From Fusobacterium varium (GTDB taxonomy: Bacteria; Fusobacteriota; Fusobacteriia; Fusobacteriales; Fusobacteriaceae), in contig LR134390.1 in assembly GCA_900637705.1 (NCBI GenBank), forward strand, positions 1,054,001 to 1,118,000: a stretch of DNA of 64,000 nt, in the 5' to 3' direction. The translations under genes and the position numbers were made by a program. Position 1 is the stretch's first letter; each line of letters starts with the position of its first letter. Positions 8,788 through 17,600 of this stretch are shown in pieces. The notes under the pieces are model-generated. The model searched no databases and was not told the origin of the DNA. It worked only from the letters and a program-made list of their open reading frames with translations.

Positions 8788-9750
8788 ATGAAAATATTTG
8801 ATGGACATGCAGATATCTGGTTTGATGTTTCTGCAAAGAGAAAGAATGGAGAGGAATGTATTGTAAAAAATCATCATTTAAAAAGATTTAGAGATGGAAA
8901 TATTATGGGTGGAATATTTATAGCTTATCTTGATGAAAATGCAGTTGATGAAGAAAAAGAAATGATGTGGATGATAAATTCAACTATACATGAAATTAAA
9001 AAAAATGAAGAGCTTTATAATATAATAAAAAATTCAGGAGATTTTAACAAAGGAATAATAAATGAAAAATTAAATGTTCTTATGGGAATAGAAGGACTTA
9101 GAGCAATAAAGAAAAACTTAGATTGGCTTGATACTTTTTATCAATTAGGGTTTAGACATGCTTCGCTTACTTGGAATGAAGAAAATGATCTTGGAACAGG
9201 AGCAAAGGGAAACGAAAATAGAGGAATAACTGAAACAGGAAAAGCTGCGATAAAAAAAATGAATGAACTAGGTATGATAGTTGATGTATCTCATGCAAAC
9301 GAAAAAACTTTCTGGGATATTTATGAGGTAAGTGATAAACCTATAATTGCTTCTCATTCAAATGCTAGAAAACTTTGCGATCATGTAAGAAATTTAACTG
9401 ATGAACAGATTAAAGCAATTGCAGAAAGTGGAGGATTAGTAGGTGCAGTTGCATATAAAGGTTTTGTAGATTTAGAAAAAGAAAAACAGACAATAGAAAG
9501 ATATGTAGACCATATAGATTATATGGTATCACTGGCAGGGATTAAGCATGTTGGATTAGGATTTGATTTTTGTGAGTATCTTTATGCAGGGAGAACAGGA
9601 AAAGATATGAATCCTAAAGGTTTAGAAGATGCTTCTTATGCACAGAATGTTATAGAAGAATTAAGAAAGAGAGAATATTCAGAAGAAGACATAAGAAAAA
9701 TAGCATATGAAAACTTTATGAGGGTAATAGAAATAAATTTTGAAAAATAA
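8788..9750 (+). CDS. Peptidase M19 (membrane dipeptidase family)
   Basis: A 320-aa cytoplasmic amidohydrolase-fold dipeptidase; the family is bi-zinc. Metal-site motifs are visible: DGHADIWFD at residues 4-12, GIEG at ~97, VDVSH at ~162 and ASHSNARKLCDHVRN at ~184, then GLGFDF at ~255. These match renal-dipeptidase-type enzymes, which cleave dipeptides with broad specificity. There is no signal peptide. RBS AAGGGGG lies before the ATG. The PhzF gene follows closely and may share the transcript. Confidence 0.92.
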   Translation: MKIFDGHADIWFDVSAKRKNGEECIVKNHHLKRFRDGNIMGGIFIAYLDENAVDEEKEMMWMINSTIHEIKKNEELYNIIKNSGDFNKGIINEKLNVLMGIEGLRAIKKNLDWLDTFYQLGFRHASLTWNEENDLGTGAKGNENRGITETGKAAIKKMNELGMIVDVSHANEKTFWDIYEVSDKPIIASHSNARKLCDHVRNLTDEQIKAIAESGGLVGAVAYKGFVDLEKEKQTIERYVDHIDYMVSLAGIKHVGLGFDFCEYLYAGRTGKDMNPKGLEDASYAQNVIEELRKREYSEEDIRKIAYENFMRVIEINFEK

Positions 9751-9772
9751 TTTTAAAATGAAAGGACGGAAT

Positions 9773-10665
9773 ATGGAAAGAAAATTATTGATATATGATT
9801 CATTTACAACAGAGGTTTTTAAAGGGAATCCAGCTGGAGTCTTGCTGGGAGCTGATGGATTAAAGAATGAAGAAATGCAGAATATAGCAAGGGAACTTGG
9901 ATATCCTGAAACTGTGTTTTTATTTTTAAATGACCCTGAAAAAATAAAGGTAAAATTTTTTACTCCAAAAGAGGAAATAGATTTATGTGGACATGCAACT
10001 ATAGCCTATGAAACTGCACTTGTAGAGTGTGGGATAATAAAAGTTGAAGAGGGAGAAAATCAAGTAAATATAGAAACTAATTTAGGAACTCTTCCTATTG
10101 TTATAAAAATAAGAAATAAAAAAATAGACAATATTATGATGTATCAGGCTTCTCCTAAAATAGATAGGAATTTTACTGTAAATAAAAGTGAGTTAGCAAA
10201 AGCTTTGAATATATCTCCTAATGATTTTGCAGATGATATAGAAATAGTAAAGGCATATACAGGGGTTTGGGATTTGATGATACCATTAAAAGAAAAGAAA
10301 CACTAAATGAAATAGTTGGAGATATGGAAAAAATAAAACAAATAAGCAGTGAGTTAAATATAATATCTCTTCATCCGTTTTATATAGAGAAAATAGAAAA
10401 TAAAACCAATCTTTATGCTAGAAACTTTGCACCAATAGTTGATATAGATGAAGAAGCTGCAACAGGAACATCTAATGGAGCATTGATTTATTATTTACAT
10501 ACAATAGGAAAAATAAAATCTGAGGAAAATATTGTTGTTACTCAAGGGGAAAAGTTAGGAAGAAAGAGTAAAATAATGGGAAAAATTCAAATTAAAAAAG
10601 AAAAAATAGATGTACTTATTGGTGGAACAGCAGTAAAATTTGTAGAAGGAAAAATAGAAATATAA
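9773..10665 (+). CDS. PhzF-family isomerase/epimerase-like protein, one frameshift
   Basis: Two overlapping frames make one ~297-aa protein of the PhzF / diaminopimelate-epimerase fold. The N-terminal half shows YDSFTTEVFKGNPAGV, YPETVF (catalytic Glu region), FTPKEEIDLCGHATIA. The C-terminal half shows EEAATGTSNGAL. The frame is lost near 10288-10296; one added A in the AAAA at 10288-10291 restores PLKRKETLNEIVGD. The start is ATG 9773 after AAAGGACGG. A cytoplasmic role is likely; the substrate is unknown. The stop codon lies inside the first unit of the 16-bp tandem repeat that follows. Confidence 0.82.
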
Positions 10666-10794
10666 AAATATAGAAATATAAAAATATAGAAATATAAAAA
10701 TATAGAAATATAAAAATATAGAAATATAAAAATATAGAAATATAAAAATATAGAAATATAAAAATATAGAAATATAAAAATATAGAAATATAAT
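10654..10794. repeat. 16-bp minisatellite, eight full units
   Basis: The unit ATAGAAATATAAAAAT occurs eight times without mismatch from 10654 to 10781, followed by a partial unit to about 10794. It begins in the last codons of the PhzF gene and fills the start of the intergenic space. The period is not a multiple of three. The repetitive minus-strand frames (LYFYISIF...) are by-products. Confidence 0.95.
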
Positions 10795-10807
10795 ATTATA
10801 AAAAGAT

Positions 10808-10887
10808 GGGGTTGTTGCAAATTGATGATTTTTAATCATTCATTTGAATAACTCCTTTTTCTTTTCAACATTTTTGGTTTGAGTTAT
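10808..10887. repeat. Dispersed ~80-bp hairpin repeat, copy A (also at 30978-31050)
   Basis: GGGGTTGTTGCAAATTGATG... can fold on itself with ...CATTTGAATAACTCC to give a ~22-bp imperfect stem with a TTT loop, followed by CTTTTTC. A second copy, ~85% identical by eye, sits downstream of the fumarase genes. Both lie just after a stop codon, so they probably terminate transcription. The TTGCAA...AACAACCC-type ends suggest a remnant of an insertion sequence or MITE (inference). Confidence 0.7.
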
Positions 10888-10921
10888 TGGTAATGAATAT
10901 TCTTATCTTTTTACTCAAAAC

Positions 10922-12301
10922 TTATATTATTCTACAATCACAATCATCTTCTACAACCATAAGGTTATCAAGAGTTTTCCTTGATAAATATAAAACACTT
11001 CCCATTATGAAGAGTATCACAGAAAGAGAAAAGAAAATAGTAAGAAATCCCATATCTTGAGTAAATCCAGCAACTTTACCAGAAATAATACTTGCAATGA
11101 ACATAGTCATATACCATAATCCCATAAAAAATGTAGAATATCTTTTTGGAGAAAGACAATTGAACATAGCAATACCAATAGGGGCTATACAAAGTTCAGA
11201 TATAGTATTAAATACATAAGCAAAAACAATAAAAATCATATTTGCTTTCATGTCGCCAGATGTTAGAACAGAAATAGTCATGAAGGCAAAAGCTGTACCC
11301 ATAGAAAATATTCCAAGGGCAATTTTTACAGGTATAGTTACATTTCTTTTACGAAGCTGATTCCAGACTAATGCTAATATTGGAGCAAAAAGTATACCAA
11401 GTATAGCATTTAGTGCAGCAAACCATGGAACAGGAATTATAAAACCTAAAAGATTTCTGTCAACATGATCTCTTGCATATAAAGTAATAGAACTAAACGA
11501 CTGATAAAAAGATGTCCAGAACAGAATAACAAAGATTGATATTATACCCATAGCTTTTATTCTCTTCTTTTCATTATCACTAAAATCAAAAGAAAAAATT
11601 GATTTTTGTTCAGCTTTATATAAATGATATGGTGATTTTCCCGTATCTTTTAAATATTTAGGGGCAAGGCATAAAAAAGTAATAGTCCAAGTAATACCTA
11701 TAATACTGCAAATAAAGAACATAGGCTTATAACCATAATGTGTGATTTCTCCACTGATACTTTTTATAGCGAAGAATTTATCAGCTACAAGTCCAGCTGT
11801 AAAAGGAGCAAGAAAAGACCCTAAGTTTATGAACATATAGAAAAGACTATAGGCAATTTCTCTTTCAAGAGTGCTTTTATCTGAGTAAATATTCCCTACA
11901 AGATTAGTTCCATTTGCTTTGAAAAATCCATTCCCTATTATGATAAAAAGAAGACTGAAATATAATTGATAAATGTTTGAACTTGTAAAAAGAAAGAAAT
12001 TTCCAAGAGATATAAAGATTCCCCCTAGAATAATAGATCTTTGTTGTCCTAAATACCTATCAGACAACCACCCTCCAATAAGTGGAGTGAGATGCAATAT
12101 TCCTACATAAAGTCCATAAAGGGAAGTAGCTTCTTTAGGAGAAAGACCAATACCACCTTTAACAATAGATGCAGTAAAATAGAGAACAAGCAGTGTTGAT
12201 ATTCCATGATATGAAAATCTTTCCCAAGTAATAGTAAAACACATAAGCCAAAAAGAGTTAGGATATTTTCTTTTGAGATTATTTATAAAATCTAACAACA
12301 T
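10922..12301 (-). CDS. POT/PTR2-family proton-dependent peptide transporter
   Basis: A 459-aa inner-membrane MFS protein with about 12 predicted segments. The POT signature is present at the N-terminus: TWERFSYHG (ExxERFxYxG-type, residues ~25-33), then GGWLSDRYLGQQRSI (MFS loop 2-3) and GNGFFKANGTNLVGNIY. Family members import di- and tripeptides with protons. This fits an amino-acid-fermenting organism and the nearby M19 dipeptidase, though that gene is on the other strand. The C-terminus ends VVEDDCDCRII, with two Cys near the end. The RBS is AGGATTT-like and weak. Confidence 0.92.
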   Translation of the reverse strand: MLLDFINNLKRKYPNSFWLMCFTITWERFSYHGISTLLVLYFTASIVKGGIGLSPKEATSLYGLYVGILHLTPLIGGWLSDRYLGQQRSIILGGIFISLGNFFLFTSSNIYQLYFSLLFIIIGNGFFKANGTNLVGNIYSDKSTLEREIAYSLFYMFINLGSFLAPFTAGLVADKFFAIKSISGEITHYGYKPMFFICSIIGITWTITFLCLAPKYLKDTGKSPYHLYKAEQKSIFSFDFSDNEKKRIKAMGIISIFVILFWTSFYQSFSSITLYARDHVDRNLLGFIIPVPWFAALNAILGILFAPILALVWNQLRKRNVTIPVKIALGIFSMGTAFAFMTISVLTSGDMKANMIFIVFAYVFNTISELCIAPIGIAMFNCLSPKRYSTFFMGLWYMTMFIASIISGKVAGFTQDMGFLTIFFSLSVILFIMGSVLYLSRKTLDNLMVVEDDCDCRII

Positions 12302-12380
12302 AAAAATCCTCCAAAATATTCAGTGTCAATCATTTTATTATGTTATTATATAGCATTTTTTTTAAAATTAAAAGTGAAAT

Positions 12381-12412
12381 AAAAAAAGGCATAGAGATAT
12401 TCCATGCCATAA
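12381..12412 (-). terminator. Intrinsic terminator of the rubredoxin gene
   Basis: Stem GGCAT/ATGCC (12388-12392 with 12404-12408), followed on the minus strand by seven T. It lies downstream of the rubredoxin stop at 12421. Confidence 0.7.
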
Positions 12413-12420
12413 AATTTAGA

Positions 12421-12761
12421 TTAATATTCAAATTTTCTGAATGCGTGTTTGTCAGCACCACAAGGAGGACAAGTCCAGTTATCTGGAAGGTCATTAAAAG
12501 AAGTTCCAGCTTTAATACCATGGTCTACATCACCAACAGCAGGGTCATAAACATATCCACAAACTTCACACATAAATTTTTCAGTTTCATTAGTATCATG
12601 TTCTTTAAGTTCAGTAAATGCATGTTTATCAGCACCACAAGGAGGACAAGTCCAGTCATCTGGAAGGTCATTAAAAGAAGTTCCAGCTTTAATGCCATGG
12701 TCTACATCACCAACAGCAGGGTCATAAACATATCCACAAACTTCACATATATATTTTTCAT
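12421..12761 (-). CDS. Two-domain rubredoxin, frameshift just after the start
   Basis: The minus strand encodes two rubredoxin domains in tandem, ~52 residues each, with almost identical DNA. Each has [10 protein letters not shown] and [11 protein letters not shown], the four-Cys Fe site. A short linker ([13 protein letters not shown]) joins them. ATG 12761 follows GGAGG but is one base out of frame. Adding one A to the 5-A coding-strand run at 12754-12758 gives [11 protein letters not shown]. As read, only the second domain (12421-12573) has a start in frame. Rubredoxins are one-electron carriers for oxygen and peroxide reductases in anaerobes. The break is probably a sequencing error. Confidence 0.85.
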
Positions 12762-12837
12762 AGGTAAACCTCCAATAAATTTTTCTGAATTATATATAAG
12801 AATTATATCATGATTTTTATAAAGGGTAAATATAGAA

Positions 12838-13341
12838 TTATGAAATTAAATTATTAAATTTTGAATTTTCTTCAAGTGCTTTAACAAGATGCTTATCAAT
12901 AATATAAAGTCTTCTACACACCTCTCTTGATATATTTAAAAGAAATTTGTTGAATAATATTATATTTGTTTTAGATAATTTATGCAGAGATATTTTTGAA
13001 AATTGTAATACTGACAATTCACTCATAGCAATTGCAGTTCCAATATATGGAAGTATACCAATAAGGGCAACTTCTCCAAAGCAATTTCCAGTAGTAAAAG
13101 TTCCAATGTCAAAATCAATTTCATCTTTTCGGTGGAAAAGCTTAACAATACCATTTTCAATTATAAAAATATTGTTAGGTGAGCTATCCTGGCTAAAGAT
13201 AATTTCCCCTTTTTTATATTTTTTTAAAGTCATCAAGGATAGCATTTCTTTTATTTCTTCTTTGCTGAGAGCACTGAATAGAGGGGTTTTTTCAATTACT
13301 TTAAATATAGTAGAGTATTCGTCCATAAATTGATCATTCAT
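12838..13341 (-). CDS. Cyclic nucleotide-binding-domain protein without DNA-binding domain
   Basis: A 167-aa protein with one CRP-type cNMP-binding beta-barrel (residues ~18-135: LFSALSKEEIKEMLSLM, GEIIFSQDSSPNNIFIIENGIVKL, GNCFGEVALIG). The usual C-terminal winged helix of CRP/FNR regulators is absent. The protein ends after one long helix, and no frameshifted HTH follows in the ~75 bp to the next gene. It could be a sensor subunit or a degenerate regulator. It should not be taken as HcpR. RBS GGAGGG precedes the ATG. Confidence 0.75.
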   Translation of the reverse strand: MNDQFMDEYSTIFKVIEKTPLFSALSKEEIKEMLSLMTLKKYKKGEIIFSQDSSPNNIFIIENGIVKLFHRKDEIDFDIGTFTTGNCFGEVALIGILPYIGTAIAMSELSVLQFSKISLHKLSKTNIILFNKFLLNISREVCRRLYIIDKHLVKALEENSKFNNLIS

Positions 13342-13518
13342 AAAAATTTCCCTCCTTAAATAAATTAATCAAATTTTAAATAAAATATGTATATTATAAT
13401 AATATACTAAATAAAGTTTAAAAATCCTTTAAAAAAGAAAAGTATTTAAAAATATAGTTGTTTTCACAAGGGTTAAAGAAAGGATTTTGAGTTAAAAAAA
13501 ATTTTTTTAGAATTTCTA

Positions 13519-13547
13519 TTGACTTTTAAAAAAAGTCAAAGTATACT
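13519..13547 (+). promoter_or_regulatory. Sigma70-type promoter of the lysine fermentation operon
   Basis: TTGACT (13519-13524), a 17-bp spacer and TATACT (13542-13547), about 115 nt upstream of the lysine riboswitch. This is the only good promoter seen before kal. Confidence 0.7.
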
Positions 13548-13661
13548 TATATTGAAAGAAATGTGTTATATTTTTAGAAAAAGCATGTATATATATCATG
13601 AATGTAGCTTATCTAAGAATCGAATGACATAGCAAGCATATAAGACAATTGAATATTTATA

Positions 13662-13834
13662 TAAAAATAGAGGTGCATTTATGGAGGTAGTATGGAGATG
13701 CTAAGAGAAAAAGCTCTCAATGCTTCATGCGAAGGACGTAGTTGCCGAAAGAGGAAAGATTGCTTATGGTCTTTTTTCTTGGGGGTTGCAGAAATATGCA
13801 ACAACTGTCACATTTATTGTGGAGAGCTATTTTG
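13662..13834 (+). promoter_or_regulatory. Lysine riboswitch (L box)
   Basis: The conserved landmarks occur in order: AGAGGTGC at 13669, AGTA near 13689, GCGAAGGACGTAGTTGCCGAAAG around 13730-13752, CTTGGGGGTTG, ACTGTCAC at 13804 and TGGAGAGCTAT ending at 13830. Flanking AAAATAG/CTATTTT pairs as P1. It precedes kal. The 115-nt expression region up to the kal RBS has an imperfect AAGAT...CATG / CATG.ATCTT hairpin followed by TTTTTT near 13890-13905, a possible terminator. In front of a catabolic operon, the logical output is activation by lysine. Confidence 0.9.
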
Positions 13835-13947
13835 GGTTGAGTGAAATCAAGATCAAATCATGCTTACAGTTTAACTATGTCTATTACTACATGCATCTTT
13901 TTTAATTTTTTGAAAATTTAAATTTAAGAAAATTAGGAGGAAAAATT

Positions 13948-14331
13948 ATGAAATCAATGATCAGATTAAGAATGAGTTCTCATGATGCACATTATGGAGG
14001 AAATTTAGTTGATGGTGCCAGAATGTTGCAATTATTTGGAGATGTCGCTACTGAACTTTTAATTCAAATGGACGGAGATGAAGGTTTATTTAAAGCATAT
14101 GACAGTGTAGAATTTATGGCTCCTGTATTTGCTGGAGATTTTATAGAAGCTGTTGGTGAAATAGTAAGTTCTGGAAATAGCTCAAGAAAAATGGTTTTTG
14201 AAGCTAGAAAGGTTATAGTTCCTAGACCAGATATCAATGATTCAGCTGCAGATGTTTTAGCTGAACCAATTGTTGTATGTAGAGCTAGTGGAACTTGTGT
14301 AACTCCTAAGGATAAACAAAGAAAAAAATAG
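13948..14331 (+). CDS. kal: 3-aminobutyryl-CoA ammonia-lyase
   Basis: A 127-aa hotdog-fold protein ([29 protein letters not shown], residues 4-32). In lysine fermentation it removes ammonia from L-3-aminobutyryl-CoA to give crotonyl-CoA, which feeds butyrate formation. Length and start match the fusobacterial family as I know it. It is the first gene behind the lysine riboswitch, and RBS TTAGGAGG precedes the ATG. Identification rests on sequence pattern plus its fixed place before kce, kdd and kamA. Confidence 0.92.
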   Translation: MKSMIRLRMSSHDAHYGGNLVDGARMLQLFGDVATELLIQMDGDEGLFKAYDSVEFMAPVFAGDFIEAVGEIVSSGNSSRKMVFEARKVIVPRPDINDSAADVLAEPIVVCRASGTCVTPKDKQRKK

Positions 14332-14365
14332 AAATAAATTATATTGAAATGTAAAGGAGATGGAA

Positions 14366-15181
14366 ATGGAAAAATTAATAATTACAGCAGCTATATGCGG
14401 AGCTGAAGTAACTAAAGAACAAAATCCAGCAGTTCCTTATACTGTAGAAGAAATAGTAAGAGAAGCATATGGAGCATATAAAGCAGGAGCTTCAATAATC
14501 CACTTGCATGTAAGAGAAGATGATGGGACTCCTACTCAATCTAAAGAAAGATTTAAACAATGTATAGATGCAATAAGAGAAAAATGTCCAGATGCAATAA
14601 TTCAACCATCTACTGGTGGAGCAGTTGGAATGACAGATCTTGAAAGATTACAGCCTACTGAATTAGGACCTGAAATGGCAACTCTAGATTGTGGAACTTG
14701 TAACTTTGGTGGAGATGAAGTTTTCACTAATACTGAAAATACTATTAAAAACTTTGGAAAAATAATGATTGAAAGAGGAGTAAAACCTGAAATTGAAGTA
14801 TTTGACAAAGGAATGGTAGATTATGCTATAAAATATGCAAAGCAAGGATTTATTAAAAAGCCTATGCATTTTGATTTTGTTTTAGGGGTACAAATGGCAG
14901 CAAGTGCAAGAGATCTTGTGTTTATCAGTGAAAGTATTCCAGAAGGTTCTACTTGGACAGTGGCTGGAATAGGAAGACATGAATTTCCAATGGCAGCATT
15001 GGCTATTGTTATGGGAGGACATGTAAGAGTTGGATTTGAAGACAATGTATACATTGAAAAAGGTGTGCTTGCTAAATCAAATGGAGAACTTGTAGAAAAA
15101 GTTGTAAGAATGGCTAAAGAATTAGGAAGAGAAATTGCTACTCCTGATGAAGCTAGAGAAATATTAGGATTAAAAAAATAA
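14366..15181 (+). CDS. kce: 3-keto-5-aminohexanoate cleavage enzyme (BKACE/DUF849)
   Basis: A 271-aa zinc enzyme that condenses 3-keto-5-aminohexanoate with acetyl-CoA to give 3-aminobutyryl-CoA and acetoacetate. The BKACE signatures are ITAAICGAEV at the N-terminus, IHLHVRED (zinc His pair, ~43-50), PSTGGAVGMT, FDKGMVDYA and AGIGRHEFPMAALAIVMGGHVRVGFEDN. I start at ATG 14366, 6 nt after AAAGGAG; the ATG at 14360 overlaps the RBS. It lies between kal and kdd on the same strand with short spacers. Confidence 0.95.
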   Translation: MEKLIITAAICGAEVTKEQNPAVPYTVEEIVREAYGAYKAGASIIHLHVREDDGTPTQSKERFKQCIDAIREKCPDAIIQPSTGGAVGMTDLERLQPTELGPEMATLDCGTCNFGGDEVFTNTENTIKNFGKIMIERGVKPEIEVFDKGMVDYAIKYAKQGFIKKPMHFDFVLGVQMAASARDLVFISESIPEGSTWTVAGIGRHEFPMAALAIVMGGHVRVGFEDNVYIEKGVLAKSNGELVEKVVRMAKELGREIATPDEAREILGLKK

Positions 15182-15231
15182 TTTAACTTGAATGATAGAA
15201 ACTAAAATATAATTTAAGGAGGAGATTTTAA

Positions 15232-16269
15232 ATGATAAAAGGATGCAAATATGGAACACACAGAGTTATAGAACCACAAGGAGTTTTACCACAACCAGCT
15301 TTGAAAATAAATAATGACATGAATATATATTCAAATGAAATATTAATAGATGTAATGGCACTAAATGTTGACTCAGCTTCATTTACTCAAATCGAAGAAG
15401 AAGCAGGACATGATGTAGAAAAAATCAAAGCTAAAATAAAAGAAATTGTTGGTGAAAGAGGAAAAATGCAAAACCCTGTAACTGGATCAGGTGGAATGCT
15501 TATAGGAACTATTGAAAAAATTGGAGATGACCTAATTGGAAAAACTGATCTTAAAGTTGGAGATAAAATAGCTACTCTAGTTTCTTTATCTCTTACTCCA
15601 TTAAGAATAGATGAAATTATTGATGTAAAACCAGATATTGACAGAGTAGAAATCAAAGGTAAGGCAATACTTTTTGAAAGTGGAATCTATGCAGTATTAC
15701 CAAAAGATATGCCTGAAACTTTAGCTCTTGCAGCTCTAGATGTAGCAGGAGCACCAGCACAAGTTGCTAAATTAGCTAGACCTTGTCAATCAGTTGTTAT
15801 TCTTGGATCGGCTGGAAAATCAGGAATGCTTTGTGCTTATGAGGCAGTAAAAAGAGTAGGACCTACTGGAACTGTAATTGGATTAGTAAGAAATGAAAAA
15901 GAAGCTGCTCTATTAGCTAGAGTAAGCGACAAAATAAAAGTAGTTATTGCTGATGCTACAAAACCAATCGAAGTATTAAATGCAGTATTAGCTGCTAATG
16001 ATGGTAAAGAAGTAGATATTGCTATTAACTGTGTAAATGTACAAAATACAGAAATGTCAACAATTTTACCAGTTAAAGATTTAGGAATAGCTTACTTCTT
16101 CTCTATGGCAACTTCATTTACTAAAGCTGCTTTAGGTGCTGAAGGTGTAGGAAAAGACGTTACTATGATAGTAGGAAACGGATATACTAAAGACCATGCT
16201 GCAATCACTTTAGAAGAATTGAGAGAAAGTGCTGTATTAAGAGAAATATTTAATGAATTATATGTTTAA
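15232..16269 (+). CDS. kdd: L-erythro-3,5-diaminohexanoate dehydrogenase
   Basis: A 345-aa NAD-dependent dehydrogenase of the lysine fermentation path. It deaminates (3S,5S)-3,5-diaminohexanoate to 3-keto-5-aminohexanoate, the substrate of Kce. A zinc-less MDR-like Rossmann region is visible at VVILGSAGKSGMLCAYEAVKRVG (~187-209), followed by VIADATKPIEVLNAV. Length matches the family. RBS AAGGAGG precedes ATG 15232. The gap to kce is 50 bp. Confidence 0.94.
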   Translation: MIKGCKYGTHRVIEPQGVLPQPALKINNDMNIYSNEILIDVMALNVDSASFTQIEEEAGHDVEKIKAKIKEIVGERGKMQNPVTGSGGMLIGTIEKIGDDLIGKTDLKVGDKIATLVSLSLTPLRIDEIIDVKPDIDRVEIKGKAILFESGIYAVLPKDMPETLALAALDVAGAPAQVAKLARPCQSVVILGSAGKSGMLCAYEAVKRVGPTGTVIGLVRNEKEAALLARVSDKIKVVIADATKPIEVLNAVLAANDGKEVDIAINCVNVQNTEMSTILPVKDLGIAYFFSMATSFTKAALGAEGVGKDVTMIVGNGYTKDHAAITLEELRESAVLREIFNELYV

Positions 16270-16332
16270 TATTTTACTTTAAAAATAACTAAAAACTAAA
16301 ATAAGAAATTAAAAATTAGAGGAGATGATAAA

Positions 16333-17579
16333 ATGAACACAGTTAACACTAGAGCGAAGTTTTTTCCAAATGTAACAGATGAGCAATGGAACGATTGGCA
16401 TTGGCAAGTAAAAATAGAATAGAAAGCTTAGAAGATCTTAAAAAATATATAACTTTAAGTGCAGAAGAAGAAGAAGGAGTTAAAAAAACTCTTGAAACTT
16501 TAAGAATGGCTATTACACCATACTATTTTTCGTTGATGGATATTAATGATCCTAACTGTCCAGTTAGAAAACAAGCTATTCCTTCGATAAAAGAAATTCA
16601 CAAGGCAGAAGCTGATCTTTTAGATCCATTACATGAAGATGAAGACTCTCCAGTTCCTGGATTAACTCATAGATATCCAGATAGAGTACTTTTACTAATA
16701 ACTGATATGTGTTCAATGTATTGCAGACACTGTACTCGTAGAAGATTTGCTGGAGCAAATGATGATGCAATGCCTATGGATAGAATAGACAAAGCTATTG
16801 AATATATAGCTAAAACTCCACAAGTAAGAGATGTTTTATTGTCAGGAGGAGATGCTTTACTAGTTTCTGATGAAACTTTAGAATATATCATCAGTAAGTT
16901 AAGAGCTATCCCTCATGTTGAAATAGTAAGAATTGGATCAAGAACTCCAGTTGTTCTTCCTCAAAGAATAACTCCTGAACTAGTTGAAATGTTGAAAAAG
17001 TATCACCCAATTTGGTTAAATACACATTTCAATCACCCAAAAGAAGTAACTCCAGAATCTAAAAAAGCTTGTGAATTAATGGCTAATGCTGGAATTCCAC
17101 TAGGAAACCAATCAGTTCTTTTAAGAGGAATTAATGATTGTGTACATGTAATGAAAAGATTAGTTCATGATTTAGTAAAAATGAGAGTAAGACCTTACTA
17201 TATTTATCAATGTGATCTTTCAATGGGATTAGAGCACTTCAGAACTCCAGTATCTAAAGGAATTGAAATTATTGAAGGATTAAGAGGACATACATCAGGA
17301 TATGCTGTACCTACATTCGTAGTTGACGCACCTGGTGGAGGAGGAAAAACTCCAGTAATGCCTCAATATGTAATTTCTCAAGCTCCACATAAAGTTGTAT
17401 TGAGAAACTTCGAAGGAGTTATTACTACTTATACTGAGCCTGAAGAATATCATGAAGAATGTCAATGTGAAGACTGTAAAGCTGGTAAAACAAACACTGG
17501 AGTATCAAAACTTCTTAGTGGTGGAGCTATGGCAATAGAACCAAAAGAGCTTGACAGACATAAAAGAAACGAAAAATAA
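16333..17579 (+). CDS. kamA: Lysine 2,3-aminomutase, one frameshift near the N-terminus
   Basis: A radical-SAM, PLP-dependent enzyme converting L-lysine to L-beta-lysine, the first pathway step. ATG 16333 follows TTAGAGGAG and reads MNTVNTRAKFFPNVTDEQW...WHWQVK before going out of frame. Adding one A to the AAAAA at 16410-16414 gives QVKNRIESLEDLKKY and joins the long downstream frame, for ~415 residues in total, the usual KamA length. The radical-SAM cysteines are at CSMYCRHC (C-x3-C-x2-C, ~126-133). The C-terminus has a CQCEDCKAG cluster typical of KamA. The break is probably a homopolymer error, since the pathway needs this enzyme. Confidence 0.93.
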
Positions 17580-17600
17580 TTGATTATATGAGGTAGCGAT

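Noticed and set aside
10555-10839. Minus-strand frames encoding repeated LYFYISIF-type peptide
   Set aside because: They only read through the 16-bp minisatellite; there is no RBS, and the composition follows from the repeat.
12340-12813. 157-codon plus-strand frame opposite the rubredoxin gene
   Set aside because: It is a shadow. The minus strand encodes two rubredoxin domains with all eight Cys.
13720-13905. 61-codon plus-strand frame before kal
   Set aside because: It lies inside the lysine riboswitch and its expression region and has no RBS.
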